Source of the DNA: Flavobacterium davisii
GTDB taxonomy: Bacteria; Bacteroidota; Bacteroidia; Flavobacteriales; Flavobacteriaceae
DNA: 64,000 bases
Assembly: GCF_019565505.1 (NCBI RefSeq)
Contig: NZ_CP067378.1
Location: 3,196,501-3,260,500 of the forward strand
Direction of reading: 5' to 3'
Below, piece by piece: positions 12,871 through 21,919 of the stretch (position 1 is the stretch's first letter; every line of letters begins with the position of its first letter). Below the pieces are notes generated by a model, which did no database searches, was not told the DNA's origin, and saw only the letters and a program-made list of their open reading frames with translations. The position numbers were made by a program, and so were the translations under genes.

Positions 12871-13562
12871 AGAATGCACCATTATATGTATATCTAGTAG
12901 CTTGTTTTTTATCCGTTATAGCCATGGTATTAGATAATGAATTTTTATTAATTATTTGTAGACCAATCATTATACCTGCCTTAATAGCTCGTTATTTAGC
13001 TGTAGAAGAAAAGCAAAATATATTATACGTATCACTTATATTTATAGTTTACTTTTTTACAGATGCACTCACGTTATTTAACCTAGAGTTTATTCAATTC
13101 TTTAATATGGGATTGGATTTATTTCCCTATCTATTACTTCTTTTTTTAACAATTAAAGAAACAAAGAAGATAGGTTTTAATAAAAAAGCTTTTAATTTCT
13201 CGTTACTAGGAACCTTTTTTTTAATGATTTTAACCTATTTTTTACTAAATGGATTGGATTTTGAAGATATGAAATATTCTATTGCTATTGTTGTGTATGG
13301 AACTGTGCTAACTTTCTTAATTTCAATTTGCACCTATAATTATTTAGTGATAAATAACCTCTGCTTTAATAATATCTTAATAGCCATTGTTTTTTCTGCA
13401 ATGGCTGATATAGTATATGTAGTTATGGTAAAAATGGATTATGCACTCGTCTTTAAATGTATAAAATTTGTATTTAGAGCTATTTCCTATTTTTTTATTG
13501 TTGAATATTTTATAAATACAAGACCTTATTTCTTCAGAGAAATAAGAACAAACGAACTATAA
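12864..13562 (+). CDS. Multi-pass membrane protein, YhhN-like (uncertain)
   Basis: A 232-residue protein with about seven or eight closely spaced hydrophobic helices and few charged loops. The size, helix number and 'SAMADIVYVV' near residue 175 recall the YhhN/TMEM86 family (lysoplasmalogenase-like), but the diagnostic family residues are not clear, so this is a weak analogy. The start overlaps the ligA stop by seven bases (ATGTTATGTTAA), which suggests translational coupling. Nothing in the neighbourhood defines a role. Confidence 0.55.
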
Positions 13563-13881
13563 TAAACATAATAAAATATTCAATTCATCTCGAAGGGATT
13601 AATTGTTTGTTTTAAAAAAATACTTTGCTTTAAAAATTGCAAAAGTGTTTTTTTATAGGTATTTTTGAATAAATTAACTTAAAGTTAAATATATACGCAT
13701 TGTTGTTTGACTGTTTTCTATTTGAAATGTAAAGTAATCTAAAAGTAACATAAACAAAAAATCAAACTATCAGAATTGATCTCATTTTATACGATAGGTT
13801 AAAGTATCCAAAAAATAGATCCTATCATTGATAAAACAATAGAAATTATTAATAAAAATAAACCTAGATATTAAAGAAGAA
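13563..13881. other. AT-rich intergenic stretch
   Basis: No clear gene. A short open stretch around 13805-13863 encodes a peptide containing 'IDPIIDKTIEIINKNK' in a different frame from the following reading frame. It may be the frameshifted beginning of that unclear gene. Confidence 0.35.
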
Positions 13882-14478
13882 TTGGACTCTTTATTAATTA
13901 ATAAGCAAATACTATTTACCATATTTTATCAAAATATGTTCTATAAGAATTTTATTCAGGTTATTAAGAACAAGATAAAATATGTTTTTTTAATTATTAA
14001 AAATGAAGAAATAAAATTAAATGATAAAAAAGGGGCAATACTTATTATCTTATTTAAATGGTATAATGTATTACAAAAAATAGTAGCAACAAAGCCTATT
14101 TTTATTTCTAAAATCAAAATGATATTATTCATTAAATCAAGTGTAAATCCAGAAAAAAATATAAATTTCACAAAAAGAACCTCTTCAATACAATACAACC
14201 ACTCGCTTTCTTTTACACCCTATAAAAACTTTTGCGATTTAATAAAAAATCAAGAATTAGATCTTAATTCAGAAGAAATAAAGTCTGTTTTTACAGCATC
14301 ATATCAAATTCCACCAAAAAATTACATATTACCTTTTAATATAGAAATAATAAAAAAATGGAAATCTCGCTCTATTTTATTAACTAAATTATTTACACGA
14401 CTCAAAAGTCTAAATTCTCAAACTGTTTTTAGTCTCCAAAAAGATTTTAATAATCAAAAGGTTGTAATACTTTGTTGA
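13882..14478 (+). CDS. Hypothetical protein upstream of mcrC (doubtful)
   Basis: A 198-codon open frame starting at TTG; the frame is open from 13843. It is Lys/Ile/Asn-rich and contains 'SFTPYKNFCDLIKNQEL' and 'FNIEIIKKWKSRSILLTKLF'. I do not recognise it. It occupies the position where mcrB normally lies but shows no AAA+/GTPase motifs (no GxxxxGK, no DTAG, no NKxD). It may be an unrelated gene, a decayed partner, or non-coding sequence. Confidence 0.3.
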   Translation: MDSLLINKQILFTIFYQNMFYKNFIQVIKNKIKYVFLIIKNEEIKLNDKKGAILIILFKWYNVLQKIVATKPIFISKIKMILFIKSSVNPEKNINFTKRTSSIQYNHSLSFTPYKNFCDLIKNQELDLNSEEIKSVFTASYQIPPKNYILPFNIEIIKKWKSRSILLTKLFTRLKSLNSQTVFSLQKDFNNQKVVILC

Positions 14479-14587
14479 ATTAATACTAAATCACACAAAC
14501 GAGTCGTTTCAAAACAGAAATGTATTATTAAATAAAATGATTAAAAAAGCTAATATATCATATCACTGAAAAATAAAGTTTGAACAA

Positions 14588-15850
14588 ATGAATAAATTTA
14601 AAAGTATACAGATCTTTGAAGATAGTATCTTAATTTGTGGTCAAGAATACGATGGTTGCAAAATTGAAGAATCTCATTTTCAAGCTTTAGCTAAATTCAA
14701 CGAACTACATCAAAATAAATATTTTAAGATTGAATTAAAAAAAGTCACGTTTCAAAATTTTGTAGGAGTAATTCAAGTTTGTGATTTGATAATAGAAATT
14801 TTGCCCAAAATAGATAAGCATGAATTAGAAGAAGAAGCTAACAAACAAAAATGGCAAAAAGCTTTAGTAGAAATGCTTCGTTTAACCCGTAAATTAAATA
14901 TACAACAAATAGATGAAGCCAACATAACAAAACAAACAACAGATTTATTAGATATTTATTTTGAATGGTTTTTAAATGAAGTACAAATACTTATTCATCA
15001 AGGACTCATTAAACCCTATAATAAGGAAACTAGTAAAATAAAAGAGTTAAGAGGAAAATTGAAATTTGCGCGACATATTGCTAAAAATTTAATCAAGAAA
15101 GAACGTTTATACACAACTCATCAAGTATATGATAAAGACCTTTTGATTTATCAAATTTTAGCTCAAGCCTTAGAAATTATAAATTCAATTACCCCTGGAA
15201 AATACATAAATAGCAGATGTAAAATGATTCAGCTTAATTTCCCTGAAATTACAGAAATTCAAGACATTACTAATATTTTTAATGAAATACCTAGTAATAG
15301 AAAAACAGAACCTTATGAAAAAGCATTAACGATTGCTCGTTCAATTATCCTAAATTATGCTAATATTACAAATCAAAATCAAAAAATATTAGTATTACTC
15401 TTTGATATAAACCTATTATGGAAAGAGTATATATATGTTCGTTTACAACAAACAGCTAAAAAGAAAGGTATTATTATAAAAGGCCAAAAGGCTAGGCCTT
15501 TTCTGGAAAAAAAATCTATTCATCCAGATATAATTATTGAAAAATGTGGAAAAATGGCTATAATTGACACAAAATGGAAAAATATAGATAATGTACTTCC
15601 TTCCGTTCAAGATTTGCGTCAAATGTACGCGTATAATGAATATTGGGATAGTCAAAAAGCAATGCTATTATATCCTACAAGTGGTAATTCAACCGAAATA
15701 AAACAGGATGATTTTGGAAAATATACCAATAGAGAAAAAAACAGTTGCTATTTAGGTAAAATTAATATTTTTGATGGAGATAAATTAGATGACAAAATTG
15801 GCGATACGATTTTAAAATGGTTTTATATTAAAAATAATTCAACAAAGTAA
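14588..15850 (+). CDS. mcrC: McrC-family restriction endonuclease subunit
   Basis: A 420-residue protein. The N-terminal region ('FKIELKKVTFQNFVGVIQVCDLIIEILPKI') matches the McrC 5-methylcytosine restriction subunit, followed by 'MLRLTRKLNI', 'LRGKLKFARHIAKNL' and 'HQVYDKDLLIYQIL'. The C-terminal PD-(D/E)xK nuclease core is intact: D314 in 'HPDIIIEK', then D327-T-K329 in 'AIIDTKWK'. McrC is the cleavage subunit that works with the McrB GTPase on methylated DNA. No McrB is recognisable in the window, so this is either an orphan McrC or one paired with an unrecognised upstream gene. Start ATG at 14588. A MITE-like element lies 75 bp downstream. Confidence 0.85.
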   Translation: MNKFKSIQIFEDSILICGQEYDGCKIEESHFQALAKFNELHQNKYFKIELKKVTFQNFVGVIQVCDLIIEILPKIDKHELEEEANKQKWQKALVEMLRLTRKLNIQQIDEANITKQTTDLLDIYFEWFLNEVQILIHQGLIKPYNKETSKIKELRGKLKFARHIAKNLIKKERLYTTHQVYDKDLLIYQILAQALEIINSITPGKYINSRCKMIQLNFPEITEIQDITNIFNEIPSNRKTEPYEKALTIARSIILNYANITNQNQKILVLLFDINLLWKEYIYVRLQQTAKKKGIIIKGQKARPFLEKKSIHPDIIIEKCGKMAIIDTKWKNIDNVLPSVQDLRQMYAYNEYWDSQKAMLLYPTSGNSTEIKQDDFGKYTNREKNSCYLGKINIFDGDKLDDKIGDTILKWFYIKNNSTK

Positions 15851-15924
15851 AAGATAAAATACTTGTAAATTTCTTTTCTTATTTAATAACGAAGTTAATA
15901 CGTTTCTTATTAATAAGGTGATTT

Positions 15925-16074
15925 AAACCCAGATTACGCGTTAGAGATTTTCAAAAAACATATTTTATTGATTGTTAGTACTATATAAAATTACGAACTA
16001 GAATTATTAAATAAATAAACCATTCTATTTCAATAAGTTATAAAAATTATTTTTTCTAATGCGTAATCTGGGTT
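15925..16074. mobile_element. MITE-like element, family 1 (copy A)
   Basis: About 150 bp with terminal inverted repeats: left AAACCCAGATTACGCGTTAGA, right the complement reading TCTAATGCGTAATCTGGGTT. The AT-rich interior has no coding capacity. A near-identical copy lies at 21526-21674. Confidence 0.85.
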
Positions 16075-16160
16075 AAACTTTTTGATTTACCCAAAAAATA
16101 AAGATTTTTGTTCTATATCTAAACCCAGATCCACATTAAAATTCGCTTAAAAATAAACTA

Positions 16161-16272
16161 ATACCATTTTAGTTTTGAAATTACCTAATCCAAAACCCAC
16201 TACAGGATACACGAATCAAGAGATATTACACGATATTATTACAGTAAATTTGAACCTTAAATGGTATAATGC
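16161..16272. mobile_element. MITE-like element, family 2 (copy A)
   Basis: About 110 bp bounded by ATACCATTTTAG and TTAAATGGTAT inverted ends. A near-identical copy in reverse orientation lies at 41634-41745. No coding capacity. Confidence 0.8.
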
Positions 16273-16506
16273 TTAATCAGGGCGTAACGTATAATCTGAT
16301 TTAAAAAAAAGCACCTCAATTTATTGTAAATCATTTAAAAAAAATCCTTTTTGAAAATATTGAACTAAGATAAAATCAAAATATATGAAAAAATAGAATT
16401 ATTTTATGGTTTAAGTAAATTTGCATCTTTTATAGACAATAAAACAATTCTTTTAGTATTAGAATTGAAAAAAATAAGAAAATAAAATAGATTTATATAT
16501 AAAATA

Positions 16507-17073
16507 ATGGTAGCTATGCCTCAAAAAAATCAGATATATTGCCTAGAATCTGTTAAAGACGTAACAGAAGAAAAAGCAAGTATTATTCTAACTTCATTGG
16601 AAAATCTTGCTTTTCAATATAGAATAACGAATGTATATAAAACTTTTGACAGTATAGAAAGTTTTGAAGAAAGTATCAGTACCTTATTATATGAAGATAG
16701 GCATTTTAAAGACTATACTGTTATTTATTTAGTAATGCAAGGGAGAGCCAACGAACTTAAAATAGATAGTTATTATTATACTTTTGAGGAAATAGCGGAG
16801 TTCTTTGAGGGAAAATTAAAAGATAAAATAATTCATTTTGCTAATACCTTTCCATTGGATTTAGAGGAAGAAACTTTTCAATATTTTTTAGATATTACAG
16901 GAGCCAAAGCACTTTCAGGATACATTAACCGTGTTCCTATTTTGAGTACTATGTTAGATAATCTCTATTTTTCACTAATAGAAGAGATAGACGATGTGGT
17001 AGATTTAACAGAAACCTTATTTGAAAAACAATATGCACTTTGTCAGTCATTAGGTTTTAGGATGTATTACTAA
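16507..17073 (+). CDS. DUF6642-like protein, degenerate CHAT-type fold
   Basis: A 188-residue soluble protein with 'NQIYCLESVKDVTEEKASIILTSLENL', 'DYTVIYLVMQGRANELKI', 'YYYTFEEIAEFFEGKLKDKIIHFANTF' and 'FLDITGAKALSGYINRV'. This matches my memory of DUF6642, a CHAT/caspase-like family in which a strand ending in HG and a strand ending near Cys form the active site. Here those positions read MQG and ANTF, so the catalytic His and Cys are not where expected and the protein is probably not a peptidase. The chosen ATG at 16507 has an alternative at 16516. Candidate promoter TAAATTTG at 16416-16423. It stands alone, 230 bp before exbB. Confidence 0.6.
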   Translation: MVAMPQKNQIYCLESVKDVTEEKASIILTSLENLAFQYRITNVYKTFDSIESFEESISTLLYEDRHFKDYTVIYLVMQGRANELKIDSYYYTFEEIAEFFEGKLKDKIIHFANTFPLDLEEETFQYFLDITGAKALSGYINRVPILSTMLDNLYFSLIEEIDDVVDLTETLFEKQYALCQSLGFRMYY

Positions 17074-17304
17074 GTATTGTTTAATGTCATGTAAGACTTA
17101 TAGTTAAAAATAGTCGTAAATTTTCTTTTTATAATTATTGTAACAATTTATTTTGTTCAAACACCAAGATTAGGAAACAAAAAATAAAACATTATTCCAA
17201 TCAATAAATAGACTCTTTAGAATCATTTTTTACATTAAATCAAAATCTGCTATATTTACCAAACAATTATTTCAAAAGAAAATCGTTTAAAATAAAAAAA
17301 ATAT

Positions 17305-18009
17305 ATGAGCTTATTTTTTCAAATAGATTCACTTGCCACAAGTATTAATCAAGTTAATCAAGAAAGTATACCAGTAGAAAAAACGTTGTCTATATGGGCA
17401 TTATTAACCTCTGGAGGATTAGTTGGTCAAATTATCATGTTATCTTTATTTGTTATGTTGTTCTTTGCATTGTATTTGTATTTTGAACGACTTATGGCTA
17501 TTAATAAAGCTTCTAAAATAGATGATAAATTTATGTTATTAATAAAAGATCATGTTACTAATGGTAAGTTAGATGCAGCTAAATTATTATGTGTAGCTAC
17601 TGATTCACCAGTTGCTCGGTTGATTGAAAAAGGAATTTCAAGAATAGGTAATCGTTTAGAAGATATTAATACAGCAATAGAAAATGCAGGAAAACTAGAA
17701 GTTTATAAATTAGAGAAAAATGTGAGTATGCTCGCTACACTTTCAGGAGCAGGACCTATGACGGGCTTTTTAGGTACGGTTGTCGGAATGGTAATGGCAT
17801 TTCATAAAATGGCAAGTGGAGGAGGACAAATAGAAGTAGGAATGTTAGCCGAAGGGATTTATACCGCTATGATGACAACAGTAGTAGGTTTGATAGTTGG
17901 TTTAATAGCTTATGTAGGTTATAACCATTTAGTCGTAAAAACAGATAAAGTAGTACATCAAATGGAATTAAATGCAGTTGAATTTTTAGATTTGTTAAAC
18001 GAACGATAA
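17305..18009 (+). CDS. exbB: MotA/TolQ/ExbB proton channel family protein
   Basis: A 234-residue inner-membrane protein with three transmembrane segments: about residues 40-60 ('IIMLSLFVMLFFALYLYFE'), 145-165 ('GAGPMTGFLGTVVGMVMAF') and 185-205 ('AMMTTVVGLIVGLIAYVGY'). The conserved channel stretch 'TLSGAGPMTGFLGTVVGM' and 'AEGIYTAMMTTVVGL' are diagnostic. With ExbD it converts proton-motive force into movement of TonB for outer-membrane import. It lies two bases before exbD, followed by tonB, a standard three-gene unit. Confidence 0.93.
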   Translation: MSLFFQIDSLATSINQVNQESIPVEKTLSIWALLTSGGLVGQIIMLSLFVMLFFALYLYFERLMAINKASKIDDKFMLLIKDHVTNGKLDAAKLLCVATDSPVARLIEKGISRIGNRLEDINTAIENAGKLEVYKLEKNVSMLATLSGAGPMTGFLGTVVGMVMAFHKMASGGGQIEVGMLAEGIYTAMMTTVVGLIVGLIAYVGYNHLVVKTDKVVHQMELNAVEFLDLLNER

Positions 18010-18011
18010 TT

Positions 18012-18401
18012 ATGAATTTAAGAGGAAGAAATAAAGTTTCGGCTGAGTTTAATATGTCATCCATGACAGATATTGTTTTTTTGTTATTGATATTCTTTAT
18101 GTTAACATCTACTATGGTTACTACAAATGCTCTAGATTTAGTTTTGCCAAAAGCAAAAGGCAAAACAGACAATAATAAGAGTATATCTATAAGCATAGAT
18201 AAGGATAAAGAATACTATATAGATAAACAACCTGTTGCTCAAAATGAAATAGAAACTAAATTGCTAACAATTCTCAATAAAGAGAATAAATCAGTTGTGC
18301 TTCGTGTAGCTGAAGGAGTACCTATAGAAAAAGCAGTTTATGTTATGGATATAGCTAATCGTAATCAGATAAAAATTGTTTTAGCAGTAAGACCTAAATA
18401 A
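18012..18401 (+). CDS. exbD: ExbD/TolR family biopolymer transporter
   Basis: A 129-residue protein with a single N-terminal membrane anchor carrying the essential acidic residue in 'SSMTDIVFLLLIFFMLTSTMV', and a periplasmic domain ('LVLPKAKGKT...VVLRVAEGVPIEKAVYVMDIANRNQIKIVLAV'). It works with the upstream ExbB. One base separates it from the following tonB-like gene. Confidence 0.93.
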   Translation: MNLRGRNKVSAEFNMSSMTDIVFLLLIFFMLTSTMVTTNALDLVLPKAKGKTDNNKSISISIDKDKEYYIDKQPVAQNEIETKLLTILNKENKSVVLRVAEGVPIEKAVYVMDIANRNQIKIVLAVRPK

Positions 18402-18402
18402 T

Positions 18403-19173
18403 ATGTTGTTTTTAGAAACGCCAGAGGAAAAAAAATCATTTGCTATTACTACAGTGATTTTTGTTATCCTACTCTTTTTGTTTCTGTTTTTTGGATTAAC
18501 TTATGTAGATCCTCCACCAGAAAATGGAATAACAATTAATTTTGGAACGAGCGAAGTAGGACAGGGGCAAATACAACCCAAAGAAATAATAGCTTCTTCA
18601 TCAAAACCTAAAATAGTAGAATCAAAAGCTATAGATGAAGAAGAAAATATTTTAAATAATGAATCTAGTGATGCTCCCGTTATTAAGCAATCACTTATAA
18701 AAAAAGCAATAATAGAAAAGAAAGAAGAATCCAAACGGCCTAATAAGTCAACAGATGACGCTTTATCTAGTTTAATTAATGGACCTAAAACAAAAGGTGT
18801 CAATGAGAGTAATGGAGATAATGATATACCGGGGGATAAAGGTGATTTAAATGGAAGTAGATACGCTAATTCATTTTATGGATCGGGTTCAGGAATAGGA
18901 GGGGCCGGATGGGGGTTAAAAGGAAGAAATTTAGCCTCTAAATCCCGTAAAGTGCAAGATTGCAATGAAACAGGAAGAGTCGTTGTGCAAGTTACTGTAA
19001 ATAGGAATGGTCAAGTTATTAATGCTAGTTATGTAAAAGGAACAACCAATACACATCCTTGTTTAATAAATCCAGCTTTAGAAGCTTCAAGAACATTTAA
19101 ATGGCAGGCAGACCAACAAGCTCCTGAAAGACAAATAGGTTTTATAGTTTTTAATTTTGAAGTAGGGCAATAA
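18403..19173 (+). CDS. tonB: Energy transducer TonB
   Basis: A 256-residue protein: cytoplasmic N-terminus, one transmembrane helix at about residues 15-33 ('TTVIFVILLFLFLFFGLTYV'), a 130-residue Lys/Glu/Ser-rich periplasmic spacer, a Gly-rich stretch ('GSGSGIGGAGWGLKG') and a C-terminal TonB fold ('CNETGRVVVQVTVNRNGQVINASYVKGTTNTHPCL...ALEASRTFKW'). It transmits energy from ExbBD to TonB-dependent outer-membrane transporters. The spacer is rich in charged residues but poor in Pro. Ends 16 bp before folC. Confidence 0.9.
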   Translation: MLFLETPEEKKSFAITTVIFVILLFLFLFFGLTYVDPPPENGITINFGTSEVGQGQIQPKEIIASSSKPKIVESKAIDEEENILNNESSDAPVIKQSLIKKAIIEKKEESKRPNKSTDDALSSLINGPKTKGVNESNGDNDIPGDKGDLNGSRYANSFYGSGSGIGGAGWGLKGRNLASKSRKVQDCNETGRVVVQVTVNRNGQVINASYVKGTTNTHPCLINPALEASRTFKWQADQQAPERQIGFIVFNFEVGQ

Positions 19174-19189
19174 ATCCCATTAGATTTTT

Positions 19190-20405
19190 ATGACATATCA
19201 AGAAACGATTGAATGGATGTTTGAACAGCTTCCTATGTATCAGCAACAAGGAGCTACAGCTTATAAAAAGACTTAACAAATACTATTTTATTAGCTAATC
19301 ATTTAGGAAATCCCGAAAAAAAATAAAAACGATTCATATTGCCGGAACTAATGGTAAAGGATCTACTTCTTCTATGTTAGCGTCTATTTTACAGGAAGCG
19401 GGTTATAAAGTAGGGTTGTATACTTCACCTCATCTAAAAGATTATAAAGAACGTATTCAAATAAATGGAATAGTGATAAAGGAAGATTATGTGGTTGAAT
19501 TTATACAAAAAAATAAACCCTTTTTTCAACAAAATCACTTAAGCTTTTTTGAAATGACAGTAGGATTAGCTTTTCAATATTTTGCAGATGAAAATGTTGA
19601 TATTGCGGTTATAGAAGTAGGTCTTGGAGGACGGCTGGATTCTACTAATATAATTACACCCTTAGTCTCTGTTATAACAAATATAGGTTGGGATCATGTA
19701 CAGTTTTTAGGTACTACATTAGAGGCAATAGCGACCGAAAAAGCAGGTATTGTCAAGTCAGGTATCCCTGTAGTAATTGGAGAATATTTACCTGAAACTA
19801 AGGCAGTCTTTTTGAATACAGCAAAAAATATGCAATCTGCTATTTATTTTGCTTCAGATCGAGTGTTTAAAGAATATCCTTGCGGATTATTGGGAGATTA
19901 CCAAAAACATAACATAAAGACCGTTTTACAAACAATTGAAATTCTTCGGGAATATTTTACTATTACAGATACACAATTAGGAAAAGGATTACTAAATGTA
20001 ATACAAAATACGAACTTGTTAGGACGTTGGCAACAATTAGAAACAGAACCCAAAGTTATTTGTGATACCGCCCATAATAGTCATGGATTAAAGATAGTAT
20101 TAAATCAAATAGAAAAAGAAACTTATAATCGTCTATTTTTTGTTTTAGGTGTGGTTAATGATAAGGATTTAAATGATATTTTACCGCTTTTTCCTAAAGA
20201 AGCATATTATATTTTTACAAAACCCAATGTACCACGTGGTTTGGATGCAGAAAAATTAAAAACGGTTGCTGAATCTTACGGATTACTATTTAATGAGATA
20301 GCTTATTCTGTTTCAGATGCTTATATTCGTGTTAAGGAGTTAGCAAAAGCGAATGATTTTATTTATATAGGAGGAAGTACATTTGTAGTAGCAGAAATTG
20401 TGTAA
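19190..20405 (+). CDS. folC: Bifunctional folylpolyglutamate/dihydrofolate synthase (two frameshifts)
   Basis: Adds glutamate to folates in the cytoplasm. The N-terminus 'MTYQETIEWMFEQLPMYQQQGATAYKKDLTNT' is read from 19190, followed by the ATP loop 'HIAGTNGKGSTSSMLASIL', 'GLYTSPHLKDYKERIQING', 'EVGLGGRLDSTNI', 'NIGWDHVQFLG', and the C-terminal 'LLGRWQQLETEPKVICDTAHN'. The frame breaks at 19265-19270 and at the A8 run 19316-19323; adding one A at each gives about 405 residues, the normal length. The stop is followed within 20 bases by the promoter of the tRNA-Val array. Confidence 0.9.
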
Positions 20406-20422
20406 AATTCTTTACTTTTTTA

Positions 20423-20452
20423 TTGTTTTACAAAAAAAGTATCTTATATTTG
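20423..20452 (+). promoter_or_regulatory. Promoter of the tRNA-Val array
   Basis: TTG at 20423-20425 and TATATTTG (TAnnTTTG) at 20445-20452 with a 19-bp spacer, 38 bp before the first tRNA. Confidence 0.85.
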
Positions 20453-20490
20453 CACCCACAATAACGGAAGGTATTCTTCTAAAAGTTATT

Positions 20491-20565
20491 GGGCGATTAG
20501 CTCAGCTGGTTCAGAGCACCTCGTTTACACCGAGGGGGTCAGGGGTTCGAATCCCTTATCGCCCA
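20491..20565 (+). tRNA. tRNA-Val(TAC), copy 1 of 8
   Basis: Full cloverleaf: acceptor GGGCGAT/ATCGCCC with discriminator A, D-loop AGCTCAGCTGGTTCAGAGC, anticodon stem CCTCG/CGAGG around loop TTTACAC (anticodon TAC), and T-loop GGTTCGAATCC. CCA is not encoded. First unit of a tandem array with a 108-bp period. Confidence 0.97.
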
Positions 20566-20598
20566 CAACAGTCACAAGACAACGTTCAAAAGTTTATC

Positions 20599-20673
20599 GG
20601 GCGATTAGCTCAGCTGGTTCAGAGCACCTCGTTTACACCGAGGGGGTCAGGGGTTCGAATCCCTTATCGCCCA
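20599..20673 (+). tRNA. tRNA-Val(TAC), copy 2 of 8
   Basis: Identical in sequence to copy 1. Preceded by a 33-bp spacer (CAACAGTCACAAGACAACGT...). Confidence 0.97.
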
Positions 20674-20706
20674 CAACAGTCACAAGACAACGTTCAAAAG
20701 TTTATC

Positions 20707-20781
20707 GGGCGATTAGCTCAGCTGGTTCAGAGCACCTCGTTTACACCGAGGGGGTCAGGGGTTCGAATCCCTTATCGCCCA
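20707..20781 (+). tRNA. tRNA-Val(TAC), copy 3 of 8
   Basis: Identical to copy 1, same 33-bp spacer. Confidence 0.97.
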
Positions 20782-20814
20782 CAACAGTCACAAGACAACG
20801 TTCAAAAGTTTATC

Positions 20815-20889
20815 GGGCGATTAGCTCAGCTGGTTCAGAGCACCTCGTTTACACCGAGGGGGTCAGGGGTTCGAATCCCTTATCGCCCA
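20815..20889 (+). tRNA. tRNA-Val(TAC), copy 4 of 8
   Basis: Identical to copy 1, same 33-bp spacer. Confidence 0.97.
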
Positions 20890-20922
20890 CAACAGTCACA
20901 AGACAACGTTCAAAAATTTATC

Positions 20923-20997
20923 GGGCGATTAGCTCAGCTGGTTCAGAGCACCTCGTTTACACCGAGGGGGTCAGGGGTTCGAATCCCTTATCGCCCA
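20923..20997 (+). tRNA. tRNA-Val(TAC), copy 5 of 8
   Basis: Identical to copy 1; the spacer before it differs by one base (AAAAATTTATC in place of AAAAGTTTATC). Confidence 0.97.
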
Positions 20998-21030
20998 CAA
21001 CAGTCACAAGACAACGTTCAAAAGTTTATC

Positions 21031-21105
21031 GGGCGATTAGCTCAGCTGGTTCAGAGCACCTCGTTTACACCGAGGGGGTCAGGGGTTCGAATCCCTTATC
21101 GCCCA
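21031..21105 (+). tRNA. tRNA-Val(TAC), copy 6 of 8
   Basis: Identical to copy 1, same 33-bp spacer. Confidence 0.97.
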
Positions 21106-21138
21106 CAACAGTCACAAGACAACGTTCAAAAATTTATC

Positions 21139-21213
21139 GGGCGATTAGCTCAGCTGGTTCAGAGCACCTCGTTTACACCGAGGGGGTCAGGGGTTCGAAT
21201 CCCTTATCGCCCA
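21139..21213 (+). tRNA. tRNA-Val(TAC), copy 7 of 8
   Basis: Identical to copy 1; the spacer carries the same variant as the one before copy 5. Confidence 0.97.
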
Positions 21214-21245
21214 CAACAGTCCAAGACAACGTTCAAAAAATTATC

Positions 21246-21320
21246 GGGCGATTAGCTCAGCTGGTTCAGAGCACCTCGTTTACACCGAGGGGGTCAGGGG
21301 TTCGAATCCCTTATCGCCCA
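21246..21320 (+). tRNA. tRNA-Val(TAC), copy 8 of 8
   Basis: Identical to copy 1. The spacer before it is one base shorter and has extra changes (CAGTCCAAGAC, AAAAAATTATC), so the last spacer is the most diverged. Confidence 0.97.
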
Positions 21321-21525
21321 CGATACTTCCTATTATTTTAAAATTCTTAAATAAATACAACCATTTTATCCTCTATTTATGTCAGAAATTAAAAGAGAGA
21401 TAAGGTTTAAAATCTAGCAGATTACTTAAATTAACGATTCAATTAAATTCAACGTATTTAAGAAAATATTACAATTCTAAAACTATATATCGGGAATCAA
21501 TTTATTTTAGGGAAAATATTGAATT
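21321..21525. other. AT-rich intergenic stretch after the tRNA array
   Basis: No reading frame or RNA recognised. It ends at the left inverted repeat of the next MITE-like element. Confidence 0.4.
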
Positions 21526-21674
21526 AAACCCAGATTACGCGTTAGAGATTTTCAAAAAACATATTTTATTGATTGTTAGTACTATATAAAATTACGAACT
21601 AGAATTATCAAATAAATAACCCTTTTATTTCAGTAAGTTATAAAATTTATTTTTTTTAATGCGTAATCTGGGTT
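21526..21674. mobile_element. MITE-like element, family 1 (copy B)
   Basis: A 149-bp near-identical copy of the element at 15925-16074, in the same orientation, with the same AAACCCAGATTACGC inverted ends and a non-coding AT-rich interior. Confidence 0.85.
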
Positions 21675-21826
21675 TAAAATCCTTTGAAATATTAGATAAT
21701 GTAACCGAAATAGATGGAGAAAAATACTATTTGAAAGAACTAAAAATGGATGGAAAATATAAATGCTATGTTGCGCTTAAAACGCTGAATCAAATTCAAG
21801 TAAACCATGTTGAATTGCAGCATTAG
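21675..21826 (+). pseudogene. 3' fragment of an unrecognised gene truncated by a MITE
   Basis: Immediately after the MITE the sequence reads as an open frame: 'SFEILDNVTEIDGEKYYLKELK', then 'MDGKYKCYVALKTLNQIQVN', with a stop at 21824-21826. Codon use and amino-acid composition look coding, but there is no start codon at the left, where the MITE begins. This suggests the C-terminal ~50 residues of a gene whose front was lost when the element inserted or rearranged. The product is unknown. Confidence 0.45.
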
Positions 21827-21890
21827 TGTTATCGACATTCCCAAAAAATGTGTGATCCAAAAAAAACATCATTTACAGATGGTTTTGATC

Positions 21891-21919
21891 CCTCGTTTCT
21901 CTAAAAATGAGAAACGAGG
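21891..21919. terminator. Perfect 11-bp hairpin, terminator-like
   Basis: CCTCGTTTCTC / GAGAAACGAGG around a 7-base loop. It has no T run on the plus strand; a weak A/T context surrounds it. It could end transcription from either side. Confidence 0.5.

Noticed and set aside
18501..18803. Minus-strand frame opposite tonB
   Set aside because: Shadow of the Lys/Glu-rich tonB spacer, without family features.
20398..21255. 285-codon open frame with seven repeats of a ~36-residue unit
   Set aside because: It is a read-through of the tandem tRNA-Val genes; the 108-bp period is a multiple of three, which keeps the frame open.
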